A stretch of DNA of 64,000 nt. Source: Klebsiella sp. WP3-W18-ESBL-02 (GTDB taxonomy: Bacteria; Pseudomonadota; Gammaproteobacteria; Enterobacterales; Enterobacteriaceae). The stretch spans positions 248,001-312,000 of the forward strand of contig NZ_AP021972.1 in assembly GCF_014168815.1 (NCBI RefSeq), in the 5' to 3' direction. The notes beneath the pieces are model-generated. The model was not told the DNA's origin. It saw only the letters and a list, made by a program, of their open reading frames with translations, and made no database searches. Positions 35,981 to 45,510 of the stretch are shown here, piece by piece (position 1 is the stretch's first letter; the number at the start of each line of letters is the position of its first letter). The translations under genes and the position numbers were made by a program.

Positions 35981-36955
35981 TTATCCCGCAACCTGCGGAT
36001 TCACGCAGTTCTTCTCTACCTTCCCTTGCAGCGCATCAATCAGGTTATCCACCGCACAGGCCGCCATGTTGTAGCGGGTTTCATGCGTCGCGGACCCGAT
36101 ATGCGGCAGCGCAACAACGTTCGGCAGCTTCAACAGCGGGGAGCTGGCAGGCAGCGGCTCCTGCTCGAAGACATCCAGCCCTGCGGCATGAATGTCACCG
36201 TTACGCAGCGCGGAGATAAGCGCTTTCTCGTCCACCACCGGGCCGCGGCCGGCGTTGATAAAGATGGCTGAAGACTTCATGCGCGCAAACTGCTCGGCGC
36301 CGAACAGGTGGTACGTTTCGTCGGTCAGCGGCAGGATCAGGCAGACAAAATCCGCTTCATCCAGCAGCGTGTTCAGGTCGCAGTAGCGGGCGTTAAACCG
36401 CTCTTCCGCCTGCTCGTGACGACGGCGCGCGTTGTAGAGAATCGGCATGTTGAAACCAAAGTGGGCGCGCTGGGCGAGCGCCATGCCGATGCGGCCCATG
36501 CCGATAATACCCAGCGTTTTATGATGCACGTCGGTGCCAAACCAGTCCGGACCGATGCTTTTTGTCCACTCGCCGGCCTTCACGCGCTCCGCCACTTCAA
36601 CCACGCGGCGGGCGGTACTGAGCACCAGCGCCATGAGCGTATCGGCCACGGTTTCCGTCAGCACCGTCGGCGTGTGCATCAGCAGCACCCGGCGAGCGTT
36701 CAGGGCCTCGACGTCAAAGTTATCGTAACCCACGGAGATGGTGGACGTTGCGCGAAGCTTGGGCATTTTCTCCAGCAAGGCGGTATTGACGGCTTCGCTA
36801 GAGCCCAGCAAACCTTCCGCGTTGGCGAAAGCCTCCGCATGCTGCGCGACCGTTTCCGGGCGCAGGTTCGGTACCTGGGTGACCGTAAAATGTTCTGCCA
36901 GGCGATGCTGTAAATCGTCAGGTAGCGCTTTATAGAGAATAATAGACGGCTTCAT
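35981..36955 (-). CDS. ghrB: Glyoxylate/hydroxypyruvate/2-ketogluconate reductase GhrB
   Basis: This 324-residue D-2-hydroxyacid dehydrogenase (E. coli 324) has the NAD(P)-binding GIIGMGRIGMALAQRA near residue 150. Catalytic Arg lies in INAGRGPVVDEKAL, Glu in the FEQEPLP region and His in LPHIGSATHETR. In E. coli it reduces glyoxylate, hydroxypyruvate and 2-ketogluconate. Here it is the last gene of a kguE-K-T operon, 23 bp after the transporter, where Pseudomonas has kguD (2-keto-6-phosphogluconate reductase). It may therefore supply the last step of ketogluconate use. Confidence 0.93.
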   Translation of the reverse strand: MKPSIILYKALPDDLQHRLAEHFTVTQVPNLRPETVAQHAEAFANAEGLLGSSEAVNTALLEKMPKLRATSTISVGYDNFDVEALNARRVLLMHTPTVLTETVADTLMALVLSTARRVVEVAERVKAGEWTKSIGPDWFGTDVHHKTLGIIGMGRIGMALAQRAHFGFNMPILYNARRRHEQAEERFNARYCDLNTLLDEADFVCLILPLTDETYHLFGAEQFARMKSSAIFINAGRGPVVDEKALISALRNGDIHAAGLDVFEQEPLPASSPLLKLPNVVALPHIGSATHETRYNMAACAVDNLIDALQGKVEKNCVNPQVAG

Positions 36956-36978
36956 GCGAATCTCCGTAAGTTAAAAGT

Positions 36979-38259
36979 TTAAGCGTGGCGTGCGCCAACG
37001 GGCAGCGGCTGATGATTAGCAGGCTTAACAATAAGAGTTAGCCATACTGAGGCGAAAAGCGCCACCCCCATAAAAATGTATGATGCAGATGGGCTGCCGG
37101 TGGCACCGTTGAGATAGCCAACGAACCAGGAACCGAAGAACGAGCCCAGCGCCCCCATGCTGTTGATTAGCGCCATCGCGCCCCCCGCGACGTTGCGCGG
37201 CAGCATCTCCGGAATGATGGCGAAGAACGGGCCATACGGGGCGTACATGGCCGCGCCAGCGATCACCAGCAGGCTATAAGAGATCCAGAAATGGTCTGCG
37301 CCAACGGCCCAGGAGCCAATAAACGCAAAGCCAGCGATCAGCAGCAGCGGCCAGACGAACAGTCGACGATTTTGCAGTTTGTCGGATGCCCAGGACACCA
37401 GAATCATCGCTATCGTCGCGGCGAGGTAAGGTACGGAAGAGAGCCAGCCGACCTCAACCATACCCAGGTTTGCGCCGCCGCTGCGGATGATTGACGGCAG
37501 CCACAGTACAAAACCATATACGCCGATGCTCCAGGCAAAGTACTGCATGCAAAGCAGAACCACGTTGCGTGAGCGGAAGGCTTCACCGTAGTTGCGTACC
37601 GCTTTAATACCCTGTTGTTCTTGTTCCAGCTGGGCCTGCAGTGCCGCTTTTTCCGATGCGTTCAGCCAGCCGACCTGCGATGGTTTGTCTTTGACCAGCA
37701 CCCACCAGCAGAAGGCCCAGATAATGGCCGGGAAGCCCTCGATAATAAACATCTCGCGCCAGCCGAGCGCCTGAATCAGATAGCCTGACACCACCGACAT
37801 CCACAGTACGGTGACGGGGTTCCCGAGGATCAGGAAGGTGTTGGCCCGCGAACGTTCGGATTTGGTAAACCAGTTGCTGATGTAAATCAGCATTGCGGGC
37901 ATAACGGCGGCTTCCACGACGCCCAGAACAAAGCGAATCGCCGCCAGCGCCGGAATGTTGGTCACCATGCCGGTGAGCGAAGCGCAAACGCCCCATAAAA
38001 TCAGGCAGGTAAAGATCAGTTTGCGTACGCTGCGGCGTTCGGCATAGATAGCGCCGGGGATTTGAAAGAAGAAGTAGCCGAGGAAGAAGAGGGCGCCCAG
38101 CAGGGAAGAGATCCCTTTGGTGATGCCGAGATCTTCGGTAATTCCGGCTGCGGAGGCGAAACTGAAGTTCGCGCGGTCAAGGTACGCCAGGCTGTACGTG
38201 ATAAACACGATCGGCATGATGTACCACCAACGTTTTGCTGCGTTTGTTGAGCTGTTCAT
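36979..38259 (-). CDS. kguT: ACS-family MFS transporter, probable 2-ketogluconate importer
   Basis: The start at 38259 (MNSSTNAAKRWWYIMP) gives 426 residues with 12 membrane helices. The segment PIVFITYSLAYLDRANFSFA and the IPGAIYAERRSVRK loop mark the anion:cation symporter family (ExuT, GudP, KguT). The ketogluconate assignment is from context with kguE, kguK and ghrB. Confidence 0.78.
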   Translation of the reverse strand: MNSSTNAAKRWWYIMPIVFITYSLAYLDRANFSFASAAGITEDLGITKGISSLLGALFFLGYFFFQIPGAIYAERRSVRKLIFTCLILWGVCASLTGMVTNIPALAAIRFVLGVVEAAVMPAMLIYISNWFTKSERSRANTFLILGNPVTVLWMSVVSGYLIQALGWREMFIIEGFPAIIWAFCWWVLVKDKPSQVGWLNASEKAALQAQLEQEQQGIKAVRNYGEAFRSRNVVLLCMQYFAWSIGVYGFVLWLPSIIRSGGANLGMVEVGWLSSVPYLAATIAMILVSWASDKLQNRRLFVWPLLLIAGFAFIGSWAVGADHFWISYSLLVIAGAAMYAPYGPFFAIIPEMLPRNVAGGAMALINSMGALGSFFGSWFVGYLNGATGSPSASYIFMGVALFASVWLTLIVKPANHQPLPVGARHA

Positions 38260-38331
38260 AGGCCTGCCTCTATTGTCGCTTCGCCGCCGCTGCATGTAGG
38301 GTACAGGGGGGGCTGTTATCGTAACGTGACG

Positions 38332-39270
38332 TTATTCGCCTAACGCTTCACGGGTGGGTAAACCTTCGCTGTCGCCCTGAACCTGAATCGCCAGTGCGCC
38401 AATTTTGTTGCCGCGAGCCACGGCCTGATGCAGCGTGCGCCCCTCGAGCAACGCGCTGACCACGCCAACGGCAAAACCATCGCCAGCGCCAACGGTGTCA
38501 ACCACGTTGTCGACTTTGACGGGGGCTACGTGACCCTGCTCGCCGTCGACGGTTTTATACCAGGCTCCGTCGGCGCCGGTTTTAATGGCGACGGCCTTCA
38601 CGCCGCGGTGGAGATAGAAATCGGCAATACCTTCCGGGGTTTGTTTCCCGGTCAGGATCATGCCCTCTTTCAATCCCGGTAGAACCCAGTCGGCCTGGAA
38701 GGCCAGCTGGTTGAGTTTTTCGACCATCTCTGCTTCGCTCTTCCATAGCACCGGGCGCAGATTTGGGTCGAAGGAGAGGGTCTTACCCTGAGCCTTCATC
38801 GTGCGCGCAGCGTGGTCGAGCAGCGTATAGGAACTGGCGGAAAGGGCCGCCGCCACGCCGCTAAGGTGCAGATGGCGAGCGCTGGCGAAGTAGGTTTCGT
38901 TGTAGTCCTCAACCGACAGGTAGCTTGCCGCCGAGCCTTTACGGAAATACTCTACAATGGGATCGGTTCCATTTTCGACTTTGGATTTTAGCTGAAAGCC
39001 GGTTGCGTGCTGTCTGTCGACGGTCACGGCGCAGGCATCAATGCCTTCTTTACGCAGACTATTGAGTACAAAGCGGCCAAAACTGTCGTTGCCCACGCGG
39101 CTGACCCAGCCTACCTTCAACCCAAGGCGCGCCAGCCCGGTGGCGACGTTAAGTTCGGCCCCGGCAACGCGCTTAATAAACTGTTCAATGTCCTCTAAAT
39201 CGCCGGTCTGCCTGGCGACAAACATGGCCATCGCTTCGCCGATGGTGATGACATCCAGAGAAGGGTTCAT
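38332..39270 (-). CDS. kguK: PfkB-family kinase, probable 2-ketogluconokinase
   Basis: A 312-residue ribokinase-family sugar kinase. The family motif is GGAEL-like (VAGAELNVATGLARLG) near residue 35. The C-terminal signature VVDTVGAGDGFAVG, near residue 253, carries the catalytic Asp. It resembles both 2-keto-3-deoxygluconate kinase and KguK. The operon partners favour phosphorylation of 2-ketogluconate to 2-keto-6-phosphogluconate. It starts 3 bp after kguE ends. Confidence 0.78.
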   Translation of the reverse strand: MNPSLDVITIGEAMAMFVARQTGDLEDIEQFIKRVAGAELNVATGLARLGLKVGWVSRVGNDSFGRFVLNSLRKEGIDACAVTVDRQHATGFQLKSKVENGTDPIVEYFRKGSAASYLSVEDYNETYFASARHLHLSGVAAALSASSYTLLDHAARTMKAQGKTLSFDPNLRPVLWKSEAEMVEKLNQLAFQADWVLPGLKEGMILTGKQTPEGIADFYLHRGVKAVAIKTGADGAWYKTVDGEQGHVAPVKVDNVVDTVGAGDGFAVGVVSALLEGRTLHQAVARGNKIGALAIQVQGDSEGLPTREALGE

Positions 39271-39273
39271 CGC

Positions 39274-40023
39274 TTACTCCTTACGTAACAATTCAACATA
39301 GCGGCGCGTCACGGCGGTCAGATTGTCCCCTTCCAGCGGGAACTCAATACCGCGCGGCACGTCGATGGGTAACTGATTCAGTAACGCCAGCCAGCGGGCA
39401 TCGGCGGTATCGGGCGGTACGGCCCGGTAGCTGTCGCGGTGCGCGATCGCGGCCTTGACGTGGATATAGCCGACTGACGGCGCCAGCTGTTCAGCGGCGG
39501 CTTCCGGGGAATCGCCGACCCACAGCCAGTTACCCATATCAAACGTGAGCTGCACTGGCAGCTTCTGGGTGTGGCAAGCGGCGCTAAAGCGCTGCATTGG
39601 CGGCAGCCGTCCGCAGGGGGTTTGATCGTTTTCTACCACCAGTTTCATGCCGCTGCTCTCCAGCCAGTCGCGCAGCGTGCTGAGCTGCCATGTGTGGCTA
39701 AAGTGGCCGAGCGATACTTTCAGCCACTGTGCGCGCAGCGTTGTGGCTTCGCGCAGTAATTCCGGAAGCTGGGGGTTGAGCGTACCGTCGGTCATAAACA
39801 GCGCTTCGGGCGCGGAATAGCAGGCGGTCAGGTTGGATGAGGCGATGGCGGCGGCCAGGGCTGGGAGTGATTGAAGCTCGGCGGAGGTCAACAGTTCGCG
39901 ACGGATTTCAACGCCGTCGGCCCCGGCATCGGCGATGACCGGCAGCATTGCCCCTTGTCCACCGGCCGCGCGGACGGCGTCATGGCCATACGCGGCGGTC
40001 ACCACCATAATTTTTCTTTGCAT
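39274..40023 (-). CDS. kguE: Sugar phosphate isomerase/epimerase family protein, KguE-like
   Basis: A 249-residue TIM-barrel protein of the xylose-isomerase-like (AP endonuclease 2) superfamily, with VVENDQTPCGRLPPMQRF and LTFDMGNWLWVGDSPEAAAEQL holding typical metal-ligand positions. In Pseudomonas kguE opens the kgu operon and its exact role is unclear. Here it is also first, behind the operator at 40062. Confidence 0.75.
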   Translation of the reverse strand: MQRKIMVVTAAYGHDAVRAAGGQGAMLPVIADAGADGVEIRRELLTSAELQSLPALAAAIASSNLTACYSAPEALFMTDGTLNPQLPELLREATTLRAQWLKVSLGHFSHTWQLSTLRDWLESSGMKLVVENDQTPCGRLPPMQRFSAACHTQKLPVQLTFDMGNWLWVGDSPEAAAEQLAPSVGYIHVKAAIAHRDSYRAVPPDTADARWLALLNQLPIDVPRGIEFPLEGDNLTAVTRRYVELLRKE

Positions 40024-40061
40024 AGGTACTCCGAATTTAACGCTATGTCTAATACGCTAAA

Positions 40062-40075
40062 TGGAATCGGTTCCA
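40062..40075. promoter_or_regulatory. LacI-family operator of the kgu operon
   Basis: TGGAATCGGTTCCA is an inverted repeat with one central mismatch, in the 100-bp gap between the regulator and kguE. It closely resembles the PtxS operator TGAAACCGGTTTCA of Pseudomonas kgu genes. Confidence 0.75.
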
Positions 40076-40123
40076 AAGAAAATCATGCTGTGTTGAATTT
40101 ATGATCTCTATCACGAAGGAAGA

Positions 40124-41140
40124 TTAACGTGCAGTCGATCCGCGAACGATCAGTTCACCGGAAAAAACCTGCTCATGAATAGCATCTGCGCCACCTTCAA
40201 TGCGGCGCACGACCTGTTCGACGGCGGCATAGCCTATTTGCCAGGTGGGCTGCTTGAGGGTGGTAATGCCGACGCCCGCCAGCTCTGCCCACTCCAGCTC
40301 ATCAAACCCCAGCAGGCCGATATCGCTGCCCCAGTTCAGGCCGATGCGTTTTAGCGAGCGGGCCACCTGAAGCGTGAGCGCGCCGTTGGCGGATATCACG
40401 GCTTTACGCATGCCGCGGTGCTGCTGGTGGAACTGACGCAGGGTGTTATCCAACTGTGCGTTCTCGGCAAGCGGCACTTCGGCGTTTTCTGCCACGACGC
40501 CTGGGTAGCGGGCCAGCGTTGCCCGGAAGGCGCTGAGTCGTTCGCGGCGGGTATTGACGGTGCCCAGCGGTTCGCTGAGAAACAGCAGGGCTTCAAAGCC
40601 TTGCTCAATCAGGTGTTCAGTGGCGGTTGTGGCGGCCTGGGCGTTATCCAGCCCGACGACGTCGCAGGCAAAATCAGGAATTTTACGGTCGATAAGCACC
40701 ATGGGCAGTGCGGACTGTTGCAGGCGCTGTAGCCCTTCTTCCCGCATGCCGACGGCATTCACGACGATCCCCTCGACCTGGTAGCTGCGCAGCAGATCAA
40801 GATAATGCAGCTCCTGGTTAACCTCGTTATTGGTATTACACACCAGCGGGGTGAATCCCTTTTCACGGCAGGCGGCTTCAATACCGCTGAGCACGTTGAC
40901 GGAATAAGGGTTGGTAATGTCGGCGATAATCAGGCCAATCAGGCGGGTGCGGCCGCGCTTCAGGCTGCGAGCCATCAGGCTGGGGCGATAGTCGAGCTCG
41001 GCAATCGCCGCTTCAATACGTGCCAGCAGCGCGTCGGAAAGCAGGTGCTTTTCGCCATTGAGGTAGCGGGAAATGCTGGTTTTGCCGGTTTTCGCGGCTT
41101 TCGCCACATCGCTGATGGTAGGTCGCGCTGATTTTGCCAT
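40124..41140 (-). CDS. LacI-family repressor of the kgu operon (PtxS-like)
   Basis: Starting at 41140 (MAKSARPTISDVAKAAK) the protein has 338 residues; an ATG at 41170 adds ten non-homologous residues. The N-terminal LacI HTH (DVAKAAKTGKTSISRYLNGE) includes a hinge helix (PSLMARSLK), and a periplasmic-binding-like sugar sensor follows. It lies upstream of and co-directional with kguEKT-ghrB, with the operator between. The effector is inferred to be 2-ketogluconate or its phosphate. Confidence 0.85.
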   Translation of the reverse strand: MAKSARPTISDVAKAAKTGKTSISRYLNGEKHLLSDALLARIEAAIAELDYRPSLMARSLKRGRTRLIGLIIADITNPYSVNVLSGIEAACREKGFTPLVCNTNNEVNQELHYLDLLRSYQVEGIVVNAVGMREEGLQRLQQSALPMVLIDRKIPDFACDVVGLDNAQAATTATEHLIEQGFEALLFLSEPLGTVNTRRERLSAFRATLARYPGVVAENAEVPLAENAQLDNTLRQFHQQHRGMRKAVISANGALTLQVARSLKRIGLNWGSDIGLLGFDELEWAELAGVGITTLKQPTWQIGYAAVEQVVRRIEGGADAIHEQVFSGELIVRGSTAR

Positions 41141-41233
41141 GAGTGTTCTCTCGCCTGAAAGTGACAACACCTTAGCGCGAAAATCTGGCTAATCAAGCAT
41201 TTTGCCGAGCGGCATGGCCGCCCGGCAATGGCA

Positions 41234-41896
41234 TTACTGCATCGGGCTTAGGGTAATTTCCACGCGACGGTTCTGCGCTTTACCCTCTTCGGTACTGTTG
41301 CTGGCGATAGGGTTCGCCGGGCCCATACCGGAGGTGCGTACGCGTGTAGCGGCTACGCCCTGGGTAATCAGCGAGCTGGCCACCGAATCGGCGCGCTGCT
41401 GAGACAGCTTCATGTTGAGCTGCTGGCTGCCGGTGCTGTCGGTATAGCCGATGACGTTGACAGCCGTTTTCTCGTACTCTTTCAGCACCATCGCCACGCC
41501 AACCAGCGTGTTGGCACCCGCCGGTTTCAGGGTGGCGGAAGCGCTGTCGAAGGTGACGTTGTTCGGCATATTCAGCACGATATTGTCACCGTTACGGGTG
41601 ACGCTGACGCCGGTCCCCTGCATTTTTTCGCGTAGCTTCGCTTCCTGCACGTCCATGTAGTAACCCACGCCGCCGCCGAGCGCAGCGCCTGCTGCCGCGC
41701 CAATCAGTGCGCCTTTACCGCGATCTTTCTTCGACGACGAAAGGGCGCCGACGCCTGCGCCGACCAGTGAACCAATGCCCGCGCCGATGCCGGATTTACC
41801 CGCTTCGCGCTCGCCGGTGTAAGGGTTGGTGGTACAGCCTGAGATTGCCAGCGCGCCGCTGACGATGGCAGCAATCGCAAATACACGTTTTTTCAT
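41234..41896 (-). CDS. yiaD: OmpA-family lipoprotein YiaD
   Basis: A 220-residue lipoprotein with lipobox ISGC (Cys21), a Gly-rich glycine-zipper region at about residues 38-80 (GIGAGIGSLVGAGVGAL) and a C-terminal OmpA peptidoglycan-binding domain (VIGYTDSTGSQQLNMKLSQQRA). It probably tethers outer membrane to cell wall; in E. coli it was found as a BamD suppressor. Confidence 0.93.
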   Translation of the reverse strand: MKKRVFAIAAIVSGALAISGCTTNPYTGEREAGKSGIGAGIGSLVGAGVGALSSSKKDRGKGALIGAAAGAALGGGVGYYMDVQEAKLREKMQGTGVSVTRNGDNIVLNMPNNVTFDSASATLKPAGANTLVGVAMVLKEYEKTAVNVIGYTDSTGSQQLNMKLSQQRADSVASSLITQGVAATRVRTSGMGPANPIASNSTEEGKAQNRRVEITLSPMQ

Positions 41897-42053
41897 CTTA
41901 ATTCCTTAATGACGTTCTTATTTTTCGCCACAGCGACCGTGGCGCGTCATTATGACGTGCGAAACAGACGAAAATTCTTGGGAACTCTCTGAAATTTGTA
42001 AGTAACATTGAACGGCGCAATATATAACCGACGCCACCTGCAGGAGCGCTCAT

Positions 42054-44387
42054 TTGTCTACGCCATCTTCTCCCTATACCGTTTTAACCGCTGCCCACTG
42101 GGGCCCGATTCTTGTCGACACCGACGGCGAGCAGGTGCTCGCCTCACGCGGTGCGCTACAGACTTCGTTTACCAACTCGCTGCAAAGCGTGGTACGCGAC
42201 CAGGTGCATAGCAAAACCCGCGTGCGTTATCCGATGGTACGTAAGGGTTTTCTCGCCTCGCCGGAGAGCCCGCAGGGCATACGCGGGCAGGATGAGTTTG
42301 TTCGGGTCAGTTGGGATGACGCGCTGGCATTGATCGATCGCCAGCACCGCCGTATTCGCGAAAGTTACGGGCCGGCGTCGATTTTTGCCGGATCATACGG
42401 CTGGCGTTCCAACGGAGTGTTGCATAAGGCGGCGACGCTGCTTCAGCGTTATATGAGCCTGGCTGGCGGCTACACCGGCCATCTGGGGGACTACTCCACC
42501 GGCGCAGCACAGGCGATCATGCCGCATGTGGTCGGTGGCAATGAGGTCTATCAACAGCAAACCAGCTGGCCGATGGTGCTCGAACATACCGATGTGGTGG
42601 TGCTTTGGAGCGCCAACCCAATGAATACGCTGAAAATTGCCTGGAATGCTTCCGACGAGCAGGGGCTGCCCTATTTTGAACAGCTGCGGCACAGCGGTAA
42701 ACGCCTGATCTGCATCGATCCGATGCGATCGGAAACCGTCGCCTTTTTCGGTGAATCGATGGAGTGGATTGCGCCGCATATGGGCACGGACGTGGCGCTG
42801 ATGCTGGGCATCGCCCATACGCTTTTGACCAATAACTGGCACGATGCCGAGTTTTTATCGCGGTGTACCACCGGTTTCCCGACGTTTGCCGATTATTTGC
42901 TGGGTCAAAAAGACGGTGAGGCGAAGTCCGCCGAGTGGGCGGCAGCGATTTGCGGCGTTAGCGCGGATAAAATTCGCGAACTAGCGGATATTTTTCATAA
43001 AAATACCACGATGTTGATGTCCGGTTGGGGAATGCAGCGCCAGCAGTTTGGCGAACAGAAGCACTGGATGCTGGTGACGCTCGCCGCCATGCTGGGCCAG
43101 ATTGGTACGCCGGGCGGTGGCTTTGGCCTCTCTTATCACTTTGCAAACGGCGGCAACCCGACACGGCGCGCGGCGGTGCTGGCATCGATGCAGGGCACCG
43201 TGAAAGGCGGCGTTGATGCCGTCGATAAAATCCCGGTGGCGCGTATCGTCGAGGCGCTGGAAAACCCCGGCGCGCCGTATCAGCATAACGGCATGGATCG
43301 CCACTTCCCGGATATCCGCTTTGTCTGGTGGGCGGGCGGCGCTAACTTTACCCATCATCAGGATACCAACCGGCTGATTCGCGCCTGGCAGAAGCCCGAG
43401 CTGGTGGTGATATCCGAATGCAACTGGACGGCGGCGGCCCGACATGCCGATATCGTGCTGCCGGCGACGACCTCGTTCGAACGCAACGATTTGACCATGA
43501 CCGGAGATTACAGCAACCAGCATCTGGTACCGATGAAGCGTGTGGTGGCACCGCGTGATGAAGCGCGAGACGATTTTGAGGTTTTTGCCGAACTGAGCGA
43601 GCGCTGGGAATCGGGCGGCCGGGCGCGCTTTACCGAAGGCAAGAATGATTTGCAGTGGCTGGAAACGTTCTACAACATCGCCGGGCAGCGCGGTGCACCC
43701 ATGGGGGTAACGTTGCCGTCGTTTGAGCGCTTCTGGCAGGATAATGAACTGATTGAAATGCCGGAAAACGCGCAGAATGCCGCCTTTGTGCGCTTTAGCG
43801 ATTTCCGCGCCGATCCGCTGGCTAACCCGCTGAAAACGCCGAGCGGGAAAATCGAAATTTACTCTGAGCGTATTGCTAGCTTCCAGTACTCCGACTGTCC
43901 GCCGCACCCAATGTGGCTGGCACCGGATGAATGGCACGGTAACGCGCAGCCTGGGCAGCTACAGCTGTTGTCGGCGCATCCGGCGCACCGCCTGCACAGT
44001 CAGCTTAATCATACTTCCCTGCGTGAACGTTACGCGGTGGCCGGGCGCGAGCCGATTACGCTGCATCCACAGGATGCGCAGGCGCGGCAGATTCGCGATG
44101 GCGACCTGGTGCGCGTGTGGAACGCCCGTGGCCAGGTGCTGGCGGGGGCTGCGGTGAGTGAAGACATCAAACCCGGCGTCATCTGCCTGCACGAAGGGGC
44201 GTGGCCCGACTTCGCGCCGGAGGCGGGCGGCATTTGTAAGAATGGGGCGGTTAACGTGCTGACGAAAGACATCCCCAGCTCACGGCTGGGGAACGGCTGC
44301 GCAGGGAATACCGCGCTGGCGTGGATTGAGAAATATGATGGCCCGGCGCTTACGCTAACGGCGTTTGATCCGCCTGCCAACGCATGA
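42054..44387 (+). CDS. bisC: Biotin sulfoxide reductase BisC
   Basis: This 777-residue molybdopterin enzyme of the DMSO-reductase family reduces biotin sulfoxide and methionine sulfoxide in the cytoplasm. No signal peptide or N-terminal Fe-S motif is present, as expected for BisC. The Mo-ligand serine region is IFAGSYGWRSNG near residue 115. The start is TTG at 42054, chosen for AGGAG at 42042-42046 and homology. Its 3' end overlaps the convergent yiaC by 38 bp. Confidence 0.94.
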   Translation: MSTPSSPYTVLTAAHWGPILVDTDGEQVLASRGALQTSFTNSLQSVVRDQVHSKTRVRYPMVRKGFLASPESPQGIRGQDEFVRVSWDDALALIDRQHRRIRESYGPASIFAGSYGWRSNGVLHKAATLLQRYMSLAGGYTGHLGDYSTGAAQAIMPHVVGGNEVYQQQTSWPMVLEHTDVVVLWSANPMNTLKIAWNASDEQGLPYFEQLRHSGKRLICIDPMRSETVAFFGESMEWIAPHMGTDVALMLGIAHTLLTNNWHDAEFLSRCTTGFPTFADYLLGQKDGEAKSAEWAAAICGVSADKIRELADIFHKNTTMLMSGWGMQRQQFGEQKHWMLVTLAAMLGQIGTPGGGFGLSYHFANGGNPTRRAAVLASMQGTVKGGVDAVDKIPVARIVEALENPGAPYQHNGMDRHFPDIRFVWWAGGANFTHHQDTNRLIRAWQKPELVVISECNWTAAARHADIVLPATTSFERNDLTMTGDYSNQHLVPMKRVVAPRDEARDDFEVFAELSERWESGGRARFTEGKNDLQWLETFYNIAGQRGAPMGVTLPSFERFWQDNELIEMPENAQNAAFVRFSDFRADPLANPLKTPSGKIEIYSERIASFQYSDCPPHPMWLAPDEWHGNAQPGQLQLLSAHPAHRLHSQLNHTSLRERYAVAGREPITLHPQDAQARQIRDGDLVRVWNARGQVLAGAAVSEDIKPGVICLHEGAWPDFAPEAGGICKNGAVNVLTKDIPSSRLGNGCAGNTALAWIEKYDGPALTLTAFDPPANA

Positions 44388-44796
44388 TCCACGTGGGATG
44401 TCGGGTCTCATCCTGCCAGGCGCTGTCTTCAATACGAAAACCCTGCGCGTGGTAGAAATTCACCGCCCGACCGTTTTTCTGGTACACCTCAAGACTGAGG
44501 TCGGAGAAGCGCTGCTTGACGACATCGAGCAGCGCCCGGCCGATTCCCCGATGGATGGCATCCGGGGCAACGAACAGCGCGCCGACAAAACGCGACTCCA
44601 TCACGCTGATAAACCCTTGCAAGCGAGGCCCCTCTTCCCACACCCAGGTTTCGGCTGCGGGAAGGTAGGTATCGCGCACAAGGCTTAAACTCTCCTGCCA
44701 GTACTGCGTATGGATAAACGGGTGCGCAAAGGTGGTGCTGTCCAGCCACAGCGTGAGCAAGGGATCGAACTGGTCAGTGTTCCATTTTCTGATCAT
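44350..44796 (-). CDS. yiaC: GNAT acetyltransferase YiaC
   Basis: A 148-residue GNAT-fold protein with the acetyl-CoA loop VAPDAIHRGIGRALLDVV near residue 76 and C-terminal VNFYHAQGF. E. coli YiaC is one of the enzymes that acetylate protein lysines. Its 5' end overlaps tag by 23 bp, as in a tag-yiaC operon. Confidence 0.9.
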   Translation of the reverse strand: MIRKWNTDQFDPLLTLWLDSTTFAHPFIHTQYWQESLSLVRDTYLPAAETWVWEEGPRLQGFISVMESRFVGALFVAPDAIHRGIGRALLDVVKQRFSDLSLEVYQKNGRAVNFYHAQGFRIEDSAWQDETRHPTWIMRWQADQTPLA

Positions 44797-45355
44797 GCTG
44801 AACTCCAGGATGGCAGAAGCAGACGGTCACGTGATCGTTGACCAGCCCGCAGGCTTGCATAAAGGAATAACAGATGGTGGTGCCAACAAATTTAAAACCG
44901 CGTTTTTTCAGCGCTTTTGATAGCGCATCTGACGCCGGCGTTGAGGTGGCGATTTCGCCAAGCGTCGCCGCCTGAGTAACGATGGGCGCGTTATCGACAA
45001 ACGACCACACGAAGTCGTTAAAGGATTCACCGTGAGCTTCCATCGCCAGGAAGGCGCGCGCGTTGCCGATAATGGCCTGAATTTTTCCCCGATGGCGAAT
45101 GATACCGGCGTCCAGTACCAATCGTTCGACGTCCTCTTCGCTCATGGCGGCCACTTTTACCGGGTCGAAATCGTGGAAGGCGCGACGATAGTTTTCGCGC
45201 TTTTTCAGCACGGTTATCCAGGAAAGCCCGGCCTGCTGGCCTTCCAGGCAAATCATCTCGAACAGTTTTTGATTGTCTCTTTGCGGGACGCCCCACTCGT
45301 TATCGTGATACGCAATATAAAGCGGATCCTGGCTTACCCAACCACAGCGCTGCAT
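44774..45355 (-). CDS. tag: 3-methyladenine DNA glycosylase I
   Basis: The start at 45355 (MQRCGWVSQDP) gives 193 residues (E. coli 187). The zinc ligands Cys4, His17, His175 and Cys179 are all conserved, as are QQAGLSWITVLKKRENYR and the active-site Glu38 region. It removes 3-methyladenine from alkylated DNA. It is transcribed before yiaC. Confidence 0.95.
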   Translation of the reverse strand: MQRCGWVSQDPLYIAYHDNEWGVPQRDNQKLFEMICLEGQQAGLSWITVLKKRENYRRAFHDFDPVKVAAMSEEDVERLVLDAGIIRHRGKIQAIIGNARAFLAMEAHGESFNDFVWSFVDNAPIVTQAATLGEIATSTPASDALSKALKKRGFKFVGTTICYSFMQACGLVNDHVTVCFCHPGVQHDQKMEH

Positions 45356-45510
45356 GTGCTTCTCCCTTTTTGTCATTCACGCATGTCTGATAATAAAACT
45401 CTGTACTGCTCTTGACGTCGCTCATAAAGCGACAATAGTTAATACAGGGCGCTTTATCCCTAAAAACATAACAATAACTGCCAAAACTGGCTCTTTTCTG
45501 GAGTCACTTA

